From positions 248,001 through 312,000 of the forward strand of contig NZ_JAFMYV010000003.1 of NCBI RefSeq assembly GCF_017353185.1: DNA of 64,000 nt, given 5' to 3'. A model generated the notes under the pieces. That model was not told where the DNA came from. It saw only the letters and a list, made by a program, of their open reading frames with translations, and did not search any database. Within the stretch, counting starts at the first letter, position 1, and every line of letters begins with the position of its first letter. This stretch comes from Fibrella rubiginis. Its GTDB lineage: Bacteria > Bacteroidota > Bacteroidia > Cytophagales > Spirosomataceae. Position numbers and translations under genes: made by a program. Shown piece after piece: positions 23,820-32,948 of this stretch.

Positions 23820-24977
23820 ATGTATAGAATGTTACACAAACAGGCGATAATCGGCCTGCTGGCCCTAAGCGCCGCAGCCTGTAATGATCACCGGGAGCAG
23901 ACTGACCTGTCGCCAACGGTCCATATTGTTTCGCCAGTGGCCAATGCCAAAGTAGTCCGGGGTGACGGTCGGCCCGGTGCCGGTAGTTTCAACGGCAGCG
24001 GCTTCGAGATCAACGTGGAGGTGGTGACTCATGACTCGGTCAATGTCATCACCAACGAAAGCCTCAACATCCGCAACACCGCCCTGCTGGGCAGCCCCAA
24101 TCCCAATATGCCAGGCCTGACGGTCCTTTTTGACACGGATTTGGTGAAGCCCGACGGGGGCATTATCCCGAAAAATACGAATCTGGCCAGTCTGTTTAAC
24201 ATTGCCGGTACCGACGACACCCCCGGCGCGGGCGTCACGATCTGGACCGGCTGGCACGTGCTTGAATCGTTGCCAGTGGGCGTCAATCAGTTCAGCATTA
24301 CCGTGTCCGTTCGGGATAAGGCGGGCAAGACGGGTACTGACAAAATTACGCTCAACGTAGCCGAAGGTAACGGCATTGCCACCAGTGGGCAGGCCCTGAC
24401 GCCCCCCCCGCTGGCCACCCTCAACACCAGCGGTGCGGTTGACCCGGCTGGCCCGGTGGTCACGTTGCTGGCGCCCCGCGTGCCGTCGAGCGTGGCGACT
24501 GGACCCAAAACGTCGCCCACGCCACCCACCAACGCGTCGCTGTTTTTTATCCAGGTGTCGGCACTCGACGTGAGCCGGGCGGGCATTGGGGTCAACGAAA
24601 ACGGCGAGGGCCGCGACGATGCCACGCGGGGCACCATCGTTGACCCCACCCAGTCGTCGAAAGGGCCAAACCGCTACGTAACCGGCCTGAACGTAACCTT
24701 CGACGTGCCCCTGCTGCAACCCAACGGCAACATCATCGTGGCGGGGGGTAACCTGGCCCCGGTGTTTAACATTGCGGGCAGCGAACTCGACCCCACGGGC
24801 TACGTGCGGAGCACCTTTGGCTGGGTAGTGGGTGGTTCATTGCTCCTGCCGCCGGGCAAAACGTCCGTGACCATCACCGCCCGCGTGACCGACAATGCGG
24901 GCAAAACCGGCAGTGCCGCCAGCGTGGTGCAAATCAGCCCGGTGGTGAACGGACAGGCCCTGACGCCGAACTTATAA
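23820..24977 (+). CDS. secreted lipoprotein with two repeated domains, hypothetical
   Basis: The 385-aa product has a lipoprotein signal (LLALSAAACND); ATG 23829 is an alternative start three codons on. Two related domains of about 110 residues make up the mature protein. Both have a 'VxFDxxLxxPxGxI' strand, an 'FNIAGxExD' turn and end with 'VxDxAGKTG', and each is followed by GQALTP. The fold looks Ig- or cadherin-like, as in surface proteins. Function is unknown. A strong hairpin follows at 24986-25049, separating it from the YncE-like lipoprotein. Confidence 0.6.
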   Translation: MYRMLHKQAIIGLLALSAAACNDHREQTDLSPTVHIVSPVANAKVVRGDGRPGAGSFNGSGFEINVEVVTHDSVNVITNESLNIRNTALLGSPNPNMPGLTVLFDTDLVKPDGGIIPKNTNLASLFNIAGTDDTPGAGVTIWTGWHVLESLPVGVNQFSITVSVRDKAGKTGTDKITLNVAEGNGIATSGQALTPPPLATLNTSGAVDPAGPVVTLLAPRVPSSVATGPKTSPTPPTNASLFFIQVSALDVSRAGIGVNENGEGRDDATRGTIVDPTQSSKGPNRYVTGLNVTFDVPLLQPNGNIIVAGGNLAPVFNIAGSELDPTGYVRSTFGWVVGGSLLLPPGKTSVTITARVTDNAGKTGSAASVVQISPVVNGQALTPNL

Positions 24978-24985
24978 TCGGATAA

Positions 24986-25049
24986 ATCAACCAGGCAGGG
25001 CACCGGGCGCGTTAGGTACGTACTGCGCCCGGTGCCCTGCCTGGTTGAT
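24986..25049. terminator. perfect 25-bp-stem hairpin
   Basis: The arms 24986-25010 and 25025-25049 are exact reverse complements (ATCAACCAGGCAGGGCACC...) around a 14-nt loop. It lies 8 nt after the stop of the lipoprotein gene and 47 nt before the next ATG, so it probably terminates the first gene. No T-run follows. Confidence 0.8.
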
Positions 25050-25095
25050 CCAAATGCAGCCTACAATCGACACGCTTACTCAACGAAAACAACCC

Positions 25096-26547
25096 ATGAG
25101 AACGCCACTAGTATCCCTATTGCTCCTAAGCGCACTGACCGCCTGTCAGGATCACCAGCTGGTAGACGTAGGCCCCCCAACGGCGGGGGCCGTGGCCATA
25201 TCGGCCCAGGACCGGGTCTACACGGCGGACCAGAGTTCCAACACGGTCTCGGTCATTGACCCCTCCACCGACAAGCTGCTGGGCGTGATCCGCTTTGGCA
25301 GCGCCCGGCCCAACGACTTTAGCCCACTCTACGACCGGGAGGCCAACGTGCATGGCCTGGGCATTTCGCCCGATAACCGCACGCTGGGCGTGGTGTCCAC
25401 GCTGACCAATTCGGTTAGTTTCGTGGACCTGACGACCAACAAAATCAAGGGTAAAGTCTACGTCGGGCGCAACCCCCACGAAGGCTTCTTTACTCCCGAC
25501 GGCAAACAGTTCTGGCTCACGGTGCGGGGCGAGGACTACGTGTCGGTGATTGACGTGGCGGCCTTGCAGGAAGTCCGGCGGATACCGACGGCCAAAGGAC
25601 CGGGCATGATTGTGTTCCGCCCCGACGGGCTAGTGGCCTTCGTCAACCACTCGTTCACCGCCGAGCTTGACGTGGTCGACACTAGAACCTACCAGGTTAT
25701 CAAACGTATTCCGACCGTAACGCCCTTTTCGCCCAACATCGCCGCCACTTTCGACGGGCAGCAGGTTTGGTTCACCCACAAGGATGAAGGAAAAGTCAGC
25801 GTGGTCAACGCGCAGACCTACCAGACCGAAGGCGTAATTGACACCGGACCGGGCACCAACCACGTCAATTTTGCCGGGGCCGGTGGCGGCTCACGCTATA
25901 GCGGCAGTGCCGCCGGCGAGTTCGCCTACGTGACGGTGGGGGGCGAAAACGCCGTGAAGGTCTACAGCCGTAGTCGGCAACTGGTGGCCACCATCCCGGT
26001 CGGCCCCAACCCCCACGGGGTGTGGCCATCGGGCGACGGCAGCAAACTCTACGTAGGCCTGGAAAACGGGGATGCCGTGGACGTGATCGATACGAAAACG
26101 AACACAAAGATCAACCAGATACGCAGCGGGCAAGCCCCGCAGGCCCTGATCTACGCCGTGAAAGCGATCCCTGAGGGCGCCAGCGGCCAGGCTAACCTGG
26201 AGGCCTTTGACCCTACCACACCTATCAACGTCCGCCTGACACCCGCCGGTACACCGCCTGTTCCCGGCGTTGGCGGCGGGGTGACACTGCGGACCACCGG
26301 GGGCATCGACGAGCTGATTCTGGCCCTCAAAAAGCTGACGCCCCTGATGAAGTACACGCTCTATTTGTCTGATCAGAAAGGCGCGGCGGTCAACCCCGAA
26401 GCGGTGGTGGCCTTTGAGACGGATGACAAAGGAGCCGTAGAAATCAATGCCTACTACCAGATCAAACTGCGGCTGGCGGGGCGGTACTTCGTCGTGCTGC
26501 AGGGCGACAAAAACCCGTCGGGTGGCGTCGTAGTAAGTACGCCTTAA
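25096..26547 (+). CDS. YncE-like beta-propeller lipoprotein
   Basis: The 483-aa product from ATG 25096 has a lipoprotein signal (LLLLSALTACQDH); the upstream start at 25045 would spoil it. The mature part is a run of YncE-type propeller blades, each with 'VSVIDxxT' and 'GxxPxG/HG': SSNTVSVIDPSTDKLLGVI, FVDLTTNKIKGKVYVGRNPH, YVSVIDVAALQEVRRI and VDVIDTKTNTKI. The last 110 residues form a separate beta domain. Surface propellers of this type bind proteins, DNA or metals; the ligand is unknown. Both this and the preceding gene encode lipoproteins and may act together. Confidence 0.7.
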   Translation: MRTPLVSLLLLSALTACQDHQLVDVGPPTAGAVAISAQDRVYTADQSSNTVSVIDPSTDKLLGVIRFGSARPNDFSPLYDREANVHGLGISPDNRTLGVVSTLTNSVSFVDLTTNKIKGKVYVGRNPHEGFFTPDGKQFWLTVRGEDYVSVIDVAALQEVRRIPTAKGPGMIVFRPDGLVAFVNHSFTAELDVVDTRTYQVIKRIPTVTPFSPNIAATFDGQQVWFTHKDEGKVSVVNAQTYQTEGVIDTGPGTNHVNFAGAGGGSRYSGSAAGEFAYVTVGGENAVKVYSRSRQLVATIPVGPNPHGVWPSGDGSKLYVGLENGDAVDVIDTKTNTKINQIRSGQAPQALIYAVKAIPEGASGQANLEAFDPTTPINVRLTPAGTPPVPGVGGGVTLRTTGGIDELILALKKLTPLMKYTLYLSDQKGAAVNPEAVVAFETDDKGAVEINAYYQIKLRLAGRYFVVLQGDKNPSGGVVVSTP

Positions 26548-26573
26548 CCGGACGATACACGGTCCACACCCTT

Positions 26574-27470
26574 ATGCTCGATTTCCGCCTGAATGTCTTT
26601 TATACCGTTGCCAAACGGCTCAGTTTCACCAAAGCGGCGGCTGAATTATTCGTCACCCAGCCCGCCATTACCAAGCACATTCAGGAACTGGAAAGTCAAT
26701 TCGGGATGGCCCTCTTCGACCGACGGGGTAATCAGATCAGCCTCACCACGGCGGGAAACGTGCTGCTGCGCCACGCTGATACCATTATCGGCAGCTACCG
26801 GCAAGCCGAATTCGACATGAACGCCCTCAAGGGGCAGTCGGGCGGACAACTCCGACTGGGGGCCAGTTCGACGGTGGCGCAGTATGTGATTCCGGCGGTG
26901 CTGGCCCGCTTTGGTGAGCAGTCGCCGGGGGTGATTCTGTCGCTGATGAGCGGTAACACCGAACAGATCGAACAGGCGCTGCTGACCAACGACATCGACC
27001 TGGGACTGGTGGAAGGCCGGACACACCACAGCGACATTCGCTACACGCCCTTTGTGAAAGACGAACTGGTGCTGGTCTGCCGCGCCGACCATCCGTTGGC
27101 GAGCCGCGACGAACTCACGCTGGACGAGCTGAAAACGGTTTCGATTGTGTTGCGCGAACGCGGTTCGGGGTCGCTCGAAGTGGTCGAACACGCCCTACGG
27201 GAAGTGGGTTTACGGTTGACCGACCTCACCGTGAGGATGCAGCTGGGCAGTACTGAGGGCATCAAATCCTACTTGGGTAATTCGCAGAGTATGGCCTTCG
27301 TGTCCATTTTCGCGGTGCAGGATGAACTCAAAAGCGGGACCCTGCGGGTGCTGGACGTGGCGGGTCTGACCATGCAGCGCGACTTTTATTCGATTCAGTT
27401 GCAGGGCGTAGGCGAAGGGCTGTCCGACACCTTCATGCGGTTTACGAGGCAGCACTATAACCGGAGGTAA
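26574..27470 (+). CDS. LysR-family transcriptional regulator
   Basis: The 298-aa protein has the N-terminal winged HTH (SFTKAAAELFVTQPAITKHI, residues about 17-36) and the LysR effector domain from about residue 92. It sits directly upstream of a YeiH-type exporter and a sulfite oxidase, and LysR genes next to yeiH are common, so it most likely senses sulfite or a reduced sulfur compound and controls 27546-30390. It follows the propeller gene by 26 nt, so it may also be co-transcribed with it. Confidence 0.85.
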   Translation: MLDFRLNVFYTVAKRLSFTKAAAELFVTQPAITKHIQELESQFGMALFDRRGNQISLTTAGNVLLRHADTIIGSYRQAEFDMNALKGQSGGQLRLGASSTVAQYVIPAVLARFGEQSPGVILSLMSGNTEQIEQALLTNDIDLGLVEGRTHHSDIRYTPFVKDELVLVCRADHPLASRDELTLDELKTVSIVLRERGSGSLEVVEHALREVGLRLTDLTVRMQLGSTEGIKSYLGNSQSMAFVSIFAVQDELKSGTLRVLDVAGLTMQRDFYSIQLQGVGEGLSDTFMRFTRQHYNRR

Positions 27471-27514
27471 TCACCCATCAAGAACGGTGATTGGCCCCGG
27501 GGCGGGGGACCAGG

Positions 27515-27522
27515 TACCTTTG
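27515..27522 (+). promoter_or_regulatory. putative -7 promoter element of the sulfite genes
   Basis: TACCTTTG matches TAnnTTTG, 24 nt before the ATG at 27546. A TTGG at 27491-27494 is a possible -33 element at suitable spacing. Confidence 0.45.
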
Positions 27523-27545
27523 TTTCATCAATAAAGCAACCGGTT

Positions 27546-28553
27546 ATGAACCCCGTAACAATCACCCAAAAACCCGACCAACCCCAGCCTGAATCCCTGT
27601 TCAAACAGGCTCATGGCCTGTTCTACCACACCTATACTACCCGCGAAATCATTTTCGGGGCTGCTCTGATTTTGTGCCTGACACCCCTGATGTCACCCCC
27701 GCTGGCTCTGTTGCTGGGCCTGATTATGGCGCAGTTTGTGGGGCATCCATTCCTCCGTCTGAACAATAAATTAACCCACTGGCTGTTGCAGGCCTCGGTG
27801 GTGGGGCTGGGCTTCGGCATGAACGTGCACAGTGCGGTGCAGGCCGGGAAAGAAGGCGTTCTGTTTACGGTAGCCTCCATCGCCGGGACGCTGACGGTGG
27901 GGATTCTGTTGGGCAAATGGCTGAAGATCGACCGCATAACGGCTCACCTGATCGCGGCTGGTACGGCTATTTGCGGAGGTAGCGCTATTGCCGCTCTGTC
28001 TCCCGTGATAAAGGCCGAAGAAAAACAGCTATCTGTGTCATTGGGAACCGTTTTTATGCTCAATTCCGTTGCGCTGATCGTTTTTCCGCTCATCGGGCAG
28101 TGGCTGCACCTGACCCCGGCTCAGTTTGGTTTGTGGTGCGCTCTGGCCATCCACGACACCAGTTCGGTGGTGGGCGCAGCTGCTAAATTCGGACCGGAAG
28201 CGTTGCAGTTAGCCACGACGGTAAAACTAGCCCGCGCCCTCTGGATCATTCCGGTGGCTCTCGGTACGGCGGCTTTGTTCAAGACCGGTAAGGGCAAGAT
28301 CACGATTCCGTACTTTATCGGCCTGTTTATCCTGGCCATGGTCGCCCATACGTATCTGCCCGTTGTTGAGCCGGTAGCTCAGGTGCTGGTGCATCTGGCT
28401 CACATTGGCCTAACGCTAACCCTGTTTTTGATTGGAGCCGGTTTGTCAGTTAGCGTGATCCGGGCGGTTGGCTGGAAACCAATGGTGCAGGGCATCGTTC
28501 TATGGATACTGATTTCGGTAGTATCTCTCTACGCTATTCTGCACCTTGGTTGA
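27546..28553 (+). CDS. yeiH: YeiH-type putative sulfur-compound exporter
   Basis: The 335-aa protein belongs to the YeiH/UPF0324 family (usual length about 335-350), with ten or so membrane helices. Conserved segments are visible: the early LLGLIMAQFVGHPFL, the AAGTAICGGSAIAALSPVIKA block (about residues 136-156) and AIHDTSSVVGAAAKFG. The family is annotated as a sulfate exporter. Next to a sulfite oxidase, removal of sulfite or of the sulfate made from it fits well. Its own promoter element lies upstream. Confidence 0.85.
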   Translation: MNPVTITQKPDQPQPESLFKQAHGLFYHTYTTREIIFGAALILCLTPLMSPPLALLLGLIMAQFVGHPFLRLNNKLTHWLLQASVVGLGFGMNVHSAVQAGKEGVLFTVASIAGTLTVGILLGKWLKIDRITAHLIAAGTAICGGSAIAALSPVIKAEEKQLSVSLGTVFMLNSVALIVFPLIGQWLHLTPAQFGLWCALAIHDTSSVVGAAAKFGPEALQLATTVKLARALWIIPVALGTAALFKTGKGKITIPYFIGLFILAMVAHTYLPVVEPVAQVLVHLAHIGLTLTLFLIGAGLSVSVIRAVGWKPMVQGIVLWILISVVSLYAILHLG

Positions 28554-28618
28554 CAGTCATTGACTGACTAGCCGACTGACGTTATTCTGACCAATTCAAG
28601 ACTGTTAATGACCATAAA

Positions 28619-29869
28619 ATGAAAATCAACTCTTCTAACCACTTCGACCGCCGGGGCTTCCTGAAAGCAGGTTCCCTAACGACCCTCACCGCCTTACTCG
28701 GCACTAACATTGTCTTTGCCGACCGCCTGCCCAAAAACTACCTACCCCTGGCGTTTGACCATATTGGCGGGCCACCAGACCCAATGGCGACCAAAAATAA
28801 GGGGCTGGTGGTGCTCAACGACAAACCCTGGAACGTGGAAACACCCGCCTACCTCCTTGACGATGCCGTGACACCCGCCGACAAAATGTTTATCCGCAAC
28901 AACGGCCTCATTCCGCCCACCATCGACGGGGCCAACTGGACGTTGACCATCAACGGCGAGTCGGTGAAAGCGCCGAAGACCTACACCCTGAACGACCTCA
29001 AAACGAAATTCAAACCCTACACCTACCAGTTGGTGCTGGAGTGTGGCGGCAATGGCCGGGCGGGATTCTTCCCCAAAACGTCGGGTAACCAATGGACCGA
29101 AGGCGGGGTGAGCTGCGCCGAATGGACTGGCATCCGGCTCAAAGACCTGCTCGCCGATGTGGGCCTGACCGACACCGCCGTGTACATTGGCTACTACGGC
29201 AAAGACCTCCACCTGAGTCAGGACCCTAACCAGCCGGTTATTTCGCGGGGCGTACCCATTGCCAAAGCCCTCGAAGACGAAACCCTGATTGCCTGGGCCA
29301 TGAACGGGCAGGATATTCCACTGGTACACGGCTACCCACTACGGCTGGTGATTGGTGGCTGGCCCGCATCAGTATCGGGAAAGTGGCTGCATACAATTGC
29401 GATTCGTAATAAAGTCCACGATGGAGCCAAAATGACGGGCAAGAGCTACCGGTTACCCATTCACCCCGTGATGCCGGGGATAGACCCGCCCGAAAGCGAT
29501 TTCAGAATCATCGAATCGATGCCGGTAAAGTCGGTGATTACGTCGCCCAAAATGGGGCTGGAACTGCCCATGGGCCAAACGCTGGCCCTACGCGGCCATG
29601 CCTGGGCGGGCGACCGCAAGGTGAATGCCGTAGCCGTTTCGGTCGATTTTGGGGCCACCTGGCAAGCCGCCGACCTGAAAACGCCAAAAAACCGGCTTGC
29701 CTGGCAACACTGGACGACGGAGGTGAAACTACCGATTCAGGGGTATTACGAAGTCTGGGCGCGGGCCACCGATGATGCCGGGGTGTCGCAGCCGATGGTA
29801 ATGCCGCAGTGGAACCCCGAAGGCTACTGCAACAACGCCTGCCATCGCATTGCCATCAAAGTAGTTTAA
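28619..29869 (+). CDS. sulfite oxidase-type molybdopterin enzyme
   Basis: The 416-aa protein carries a Tat signal (FDRRGFLKAGSLTTLTALLG) for export of the folded cofactor-loaded enzyme. The molybdenum-binding domain has the ligand cysteine C142 in LVLECGGNGRAGF, and WxG and HGYPLRLVIGGWPASVSGKW (about residues 237-256) match sulfite oxidase. The C-terminal Ig-like dimerisation domain starts near residue 300 (VKSVITSP). It lacks a heme domain, so electrons should pass to the cytochrome encoded next, as in SorAB sulfite dehydrogenase. The reaction is sulfite to sulfate in the periplasm. Confidence 0.85.
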   Translation: MKINSSNHFDRRGFLKAGSLTTLTALLGTNIVFADRLPKNYLPLAFDHIGGPPDPMATKNKGLVVLNDKPWNVETPAYLLDDAVTPADKMFIRNNGLIPPTIDGANWTLTINGESVKAPKTYTLNDLKTKFKPYTYQLVLECGGNGRAGFFPKTSGNQWTEGGVSCAEWTGIRLKDLLADVGLTDTAVYIGYYGKDLHLSQDPNQPVISRGVPIAKALEDETLIAWAMNGQDIPLVHGYPLRLVIGGWPASVSGKWLHTIAIRNKVHDGAKMTGKSYRLPIHPVMPGIDPPESDFRIIESMPVKSVITSPKMGLELPMGQTLALRGHAWAGDRKVNAVAVSVDFGATWQAADLKTPKNRLAWQHWTTEVKLPIQGYYEVWARATDDAGVSQPMVMPQWNPEGYCNNACHRIAIKVV

Positions 29870-29892
29870 CGAAAAACGACAATACCAACGCC

Positions 29893-30390
29893 ATGAAGTC
29901 TAACTCCAACAACGCACACCACTGGCTACTGGGTAGCCTGTGCGTGTGGCTACTCTGCGCCGGAGTAGCTCAGCAACCCGCACCGCCCAAAAAGACAGTG
30001 GTCAAAGCTCACTCAGCAACGTCGGCCAGAAAGGTTGCCAAACAGAAGCCTGTGATGGCAACGCCTGCATCGACCACTATGGTCAACGCCGACGGCGTTC
30101 CAGTCGATTCTGAATCGGGGCTGGCCCTGGACAAAAACCGGATGTTAGTGCAGGGGCAATGTACGGCCTGCCACTCCAGCAAGTTGATTTTACAGAGTCA
30201 CTTCGACCGGGAGAAATGGGTGGAGCGGATTCGGTGGATGCAACGGACGCAAAAGCTCTGGGACTTAGGCGAGTCAGAACCCGCTGTGCTCACTTACCTG
30301 ACCAAATACTACGGCCCAATCAAAACGCCGTTCGATGGTCGGCGGTTGCCGCTTGATGCGCCGAAATGGTACAAGGAAGCAGGGGGGTAA
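29893..30390 (+). CDS. c-type cytochrome, probable electron acceptor of the sulfite oxidase
   Basis: ATG 29893 gives 165 aa with a signal peptide (HHWLLGSLCVWLLCAGVAQQ). A Lys/Ala-rich linker leads to one heme site, QCTACHSSK (C90, C93, H94), and a C-terminal cytochrome fold ending YYGPIKTPFDGRRL. It starts 24 nt after the sulfite oxidase gene. Gene order and the missing heme domain in the oxidase make it the likely SorB-like partner. A terminator follows at 30511. Confidence 0.75.
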   Translation: MKSNSNNAHHWLLGSLCVWLLCAGVAQQPAPPKKTVVKAHSATSARKVAKQKPVMATPASTTMVNADGVPVDSESGLALDKNRMLVQGQCTACHSSKLILQSHFDREKWVERIRWMQRTQKLWDLGESEPAVLTYLTKYYGPIKTPFDGRRLPLDAPKWYKEAGG

Positions 30391-30510
30391 ATCAGGTGAT
30401 TCCAGTGGCACAGCGAAATTTGGGCGATTCAGCTTGATACTGACCACTTTTTGAGGGGCGTGTCCTGCTACAATCAGTTGATGTTTCGGGACACTACAGC
30501 TTACAACAAA

Positions 30511-30540
30511 TAAAGCCTAACCGGTATGGGTTAGGCTTTA
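30511..30540. terminator. hairpin terminator after the sulfite genes
   Basis: TAAAGCCTAACC at 30511-30522 is mirrored by GGTTAGGCTTTA at 30529-30540 around a 6-nt loop. Confidence 0.7.
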
Positions 30541-30571
30541 TCAGTTAAGGAGGCTATAGGTTTTTGGGCTA

Positions 30572-30913
30572 TCAGTTGACTGTGCGGTGATCCCGTTGAA
30601 GCTCTTCAATAACTGTTATAAGAACGTCTACCCCTTCGGCAATCTCCAAAATACTTAGTTTGCCAAGCCGCACTAACCGAAGGACCGCTTCTTTCTGCGT
30701 TTCAGTTCTTGCCTTGACCCTTGCTTCTTGTACTTGGACATTGACCATTTGGATAGCCTCAGCATTGATGGCCAAGGTACGTTCGTAAGCAAATCGCTCG
30801 GCGGGCGTCATCTTTCGTTTGTCCAACTCATCGATAGTCACTTGCAGCCAGTCTTCATTCCAGAACTGGGGAAACTGAGTCGGTTGGGCCGTTGTTTGAA
30901 TGGCTTTCATCAT
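30572..30913 (-). pseudogene. Rpn-type PD-(D/E)XK transposase-like protein, C-terminal remnant
   Basis: The minus frame reads MKAIQ... then RKMTPAERFAYERTLAINAE and ends in a regulatory-tail-like helix (LRLVRLGKLSILEIAEGV). This is the C-terminal tail of Rpn/PD-(D/E)XK transposase-family proteins; the roughly 200-residue nuclease domain is missing. At its 5' side the frame runs into the IstB fragment on the other strand, so a rearrangement removed the front. Confidence 0.55.
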
Positions 30914-31268
30914 GTATACCCGTTTTTCCCAATCAGTTGTAAACCTGACCAACCTACTGGAGAAACTGCACTCGGCCCCTGCCGACGACTGTGTGAGGGA
31001 ACTGGCCCGCAGTGGCCAGCCACACGTATTGATGTTCGATGATTGGCGCATCCCGACACTGAATCAGCAGGCGCGGCTGTCGCTGCTCCAGGTCATAGAG
31101 GACCGCCACGGCGGGGCTGCACCCATCCTCACCTCGCAGTTACCGGGCAGTAAGGGCTACGACTACTTAGGTAAACTGACGTTTGCCGATGCCATTGCGG
31201 ACCGGCTGATTCATCAGGCCCATCGCATCGAGCTGCGGGGCGAGTCCATGCCAAAACAACGCCTTTAG
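30912..31268 (+). pseudogene. IS21-type IstB ATPase, C-terminal remnant
   Basis: HVLMFDDWRIPTL (Walker B), LLQVIEDRHGGAAPILTSQL and TFADAIADRLIHQAHRIELR, then GESM, are the typical second half of IstB. The Walker A half and the istA gene are missing. The last codons run into the 3-bp target site of the IS5 element that follows. Confidence 0.7.
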
Positions 31269-32062
31269 AGCATGTTGGGGAATTGTGTTTGGTGTCGTAG
31301 CTGAATACGCTGCAACATGACCTGAATATTGGCTAGATATAACCAATTGACAGAGGAAGATACCGTGTATTCATAATCTTTGACGATACGTCGAAAGAAA
31401 TTTGTCCAGCTAATACTCCGCTCAACAACCCAGCGTTTGGCAACGGGTACAAACCCCCGGGTCGATTCGGGACGTGACGCTTTCTCAAAATCGACGCTCC
31501 ACTCAGCTAGTTCGCTGGCAAAGACCCCATTGTATGCCTGATCGCCAAAGATTTTCTCTAACCGCTCCCCACACCGCCACAAGATGCTGACAATGAGCGG
31601 CACAGCTAGGGTGCCATCGTGAACATTAGCGGCATCCACATCGGCGACCCACAACCTCCCTTGTGTATCCACCACATAGGTACGCTTCCGGCCATTGACG
31701 AGTTTGTGGGCATCACTACCGCGATATTCATAGATCAACGGAGCTAACTTAACGGATTGTGTATCAATGCACAAAACTGAAGGCAACGGGGCTCGACCCG
31801 CTTGCTGACGGTCAAGTTGATTGACCGTTGCGTTGATACGCTCAAACAAACCTGCCTTCTTCCACTGGTCAAAATAGTAGTAGACGGCTTGCCAATGCGG
31901 CCAGGTAGGCGGCAGATTACGCCACTGACAACCAGTGCGCAACAGCCAGAAAATGCAATCTAAAATTTGGCGCAAGTCGTGTTTACGCTTGCGTTGCAGA
32001 TCAAAAAAAGGCGAAATTGCTGCCCACTGGTAGTCAGTCAGTGGCATCCACTGAGGAGTCAT
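31265..32062 (-). CDS. IS5-family transposase
   Basis: The 265-aa transposase has an N-terminal DUF4096-like part (RKRKHDLRQILDCIFWLLRT) and a DDE core: LCIDTQSVKLAP (first Asp), WVADVDAANVHDG (second Asp) and WVVERSISWTNFFRRIVKDY (Glu). It looks intact. The TAA stop at 31265-31267 is not part of the element: it is the duplicated target site read on the coding strand. A degraded copy lies at 10750-11588. Confidence 0.9.
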   Translation of the reverse strand: MTPQWMPLTDYQWAAISPFFDLQRKRKHDLRQILDCIFWLLRTGCQWRNLPPTWPHWQAVYYYFDQWKKAGLFERINATVNQLDRQQAGRAPLPSVLCIDTQSVKLAPLIYEYRGSDAHKLVNGRKRTYVVDTQGRLWVADVDAANVHDGTLAVPLIVSILWRCGERLEKIFGDQAYNGVFASELAEWSVDFEKASRPESTRGFVPVAKRWVVERSISWTNFFRRIVKDYEYTVSSSVNWLYLANIQVMLQRIQLRHQTQFPNML

Positions 32063-32129
32063 GTCTTTGTTGCTTGGTCGCTACAAAGTTGACCTGACTA
32101 CCAGCTTTTTACAATTTCCCAACACGCTC
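31268..32129 (-). mobile_element. intact IS5-family element (IS1031-like group)
   Basis: The ends are AGAGCATGTTGGGGAATTG (left, counting the last TSD base) and, read inward from the right, GAGCGTGTTGGGAAATTG. TTA is duplicated at 31265-31267 and 32130-32132. The 862-bp length, single transposase gene and TNA target fit the IS1031 group of IS5. Confidence 0.85.
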
Positions 32130-32131
32130 TT

Positions 32132-32917
32132 AAAGGAACAAGGCTGATCAATGGGCAGACAATTGAGACGGTTGGTAAAAACCAGTTGAATTTTTGGATA
32201 TCGCACCGATTTGGCGCACTTAATTCCGGGTTTATCAACAATTTTTTTGGTCTCGATGAAGCCCGCATCCGGTTAGGACTAGAGTACGGTATTACCGACC
32301 AGTTTACCATTGGCATTGGCCGGAGTTCGCAGGAAAAAGTATATGACTTTTACGGAAAATATAAGGTATTACGGCAGTCGAATAAAATGCCTGTTACCCT
32401 CACGCTTTACGGAAGTAATGCCATCAGCACGGTTGTCAGTCGTACGCCATTGGAATCAGGAACAGTGATGCGCTACTATACCAATCTGGACCGCATGACG
32501 TATACCGGGCAGGCACTGCTGGCCCGGAAATTCAGCGAACGATTTTCGCTTCAGCTTATGCCCACGTTTTTGCATTTCAACAAAACAGAGACGGCTGATA
32601 CCCCAAATGATTTATTCGCCATGGGCGTTGGCGGTCGCATGAAACTGACAAAACGATTAAGCATCACCGGAGAATATTACCATCGAACGGGTACCATATC
32701 CAGCACGACCGATTACCATAATTCATTGGCGCTGGGATTTGATGTTGAAACGGGTGGTCACGTTTTTCAACTACATTTTACCAATTCAAGAGGAATGATT
32801 GAGCGACAGTTTGTTGCCCAGACCACAAAGCAATGGCGTGACGGAGGTATTTTCTACGGATTTAATATCTCCAGGAGTTTTAGCCTCGACAAAAAGCCGA
32901 AGGAACTGGCTAAATAA
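32132..32917 (+). pseudogene. DUF5777 beta-barrel protein, N-terminus cut off at the IS5 element
   Basis: The frame is open from the IS5 right end (KGTRLINGQTIETVGKNQ) into FWISHRFGALNSGF and LDEARIRLGLEYGITDQFTI, the conserved start of DUF5777 proteins in Bacteroidota, and ends at 32917. Signal peptide and first strands are missing, and they are not found left of the element, where IstB lies instead. A TTG at 32186 could allow a shorter product, but without an export signal it would not reach the outer membrane. Confidence 0.7.
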
Positions 32918-32948
32918 ATTTAGTTTATACCCATAACCAGCCAACAGC

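Noticed and set aside
23865..24719. 284-codon minus-strand frame opposite the two-domain lipoprotein
   Set aside because: The plus strand has a lipoprotein signal and repeated domains; the minus frame is His/Gly/Arg-rich and without motifs.
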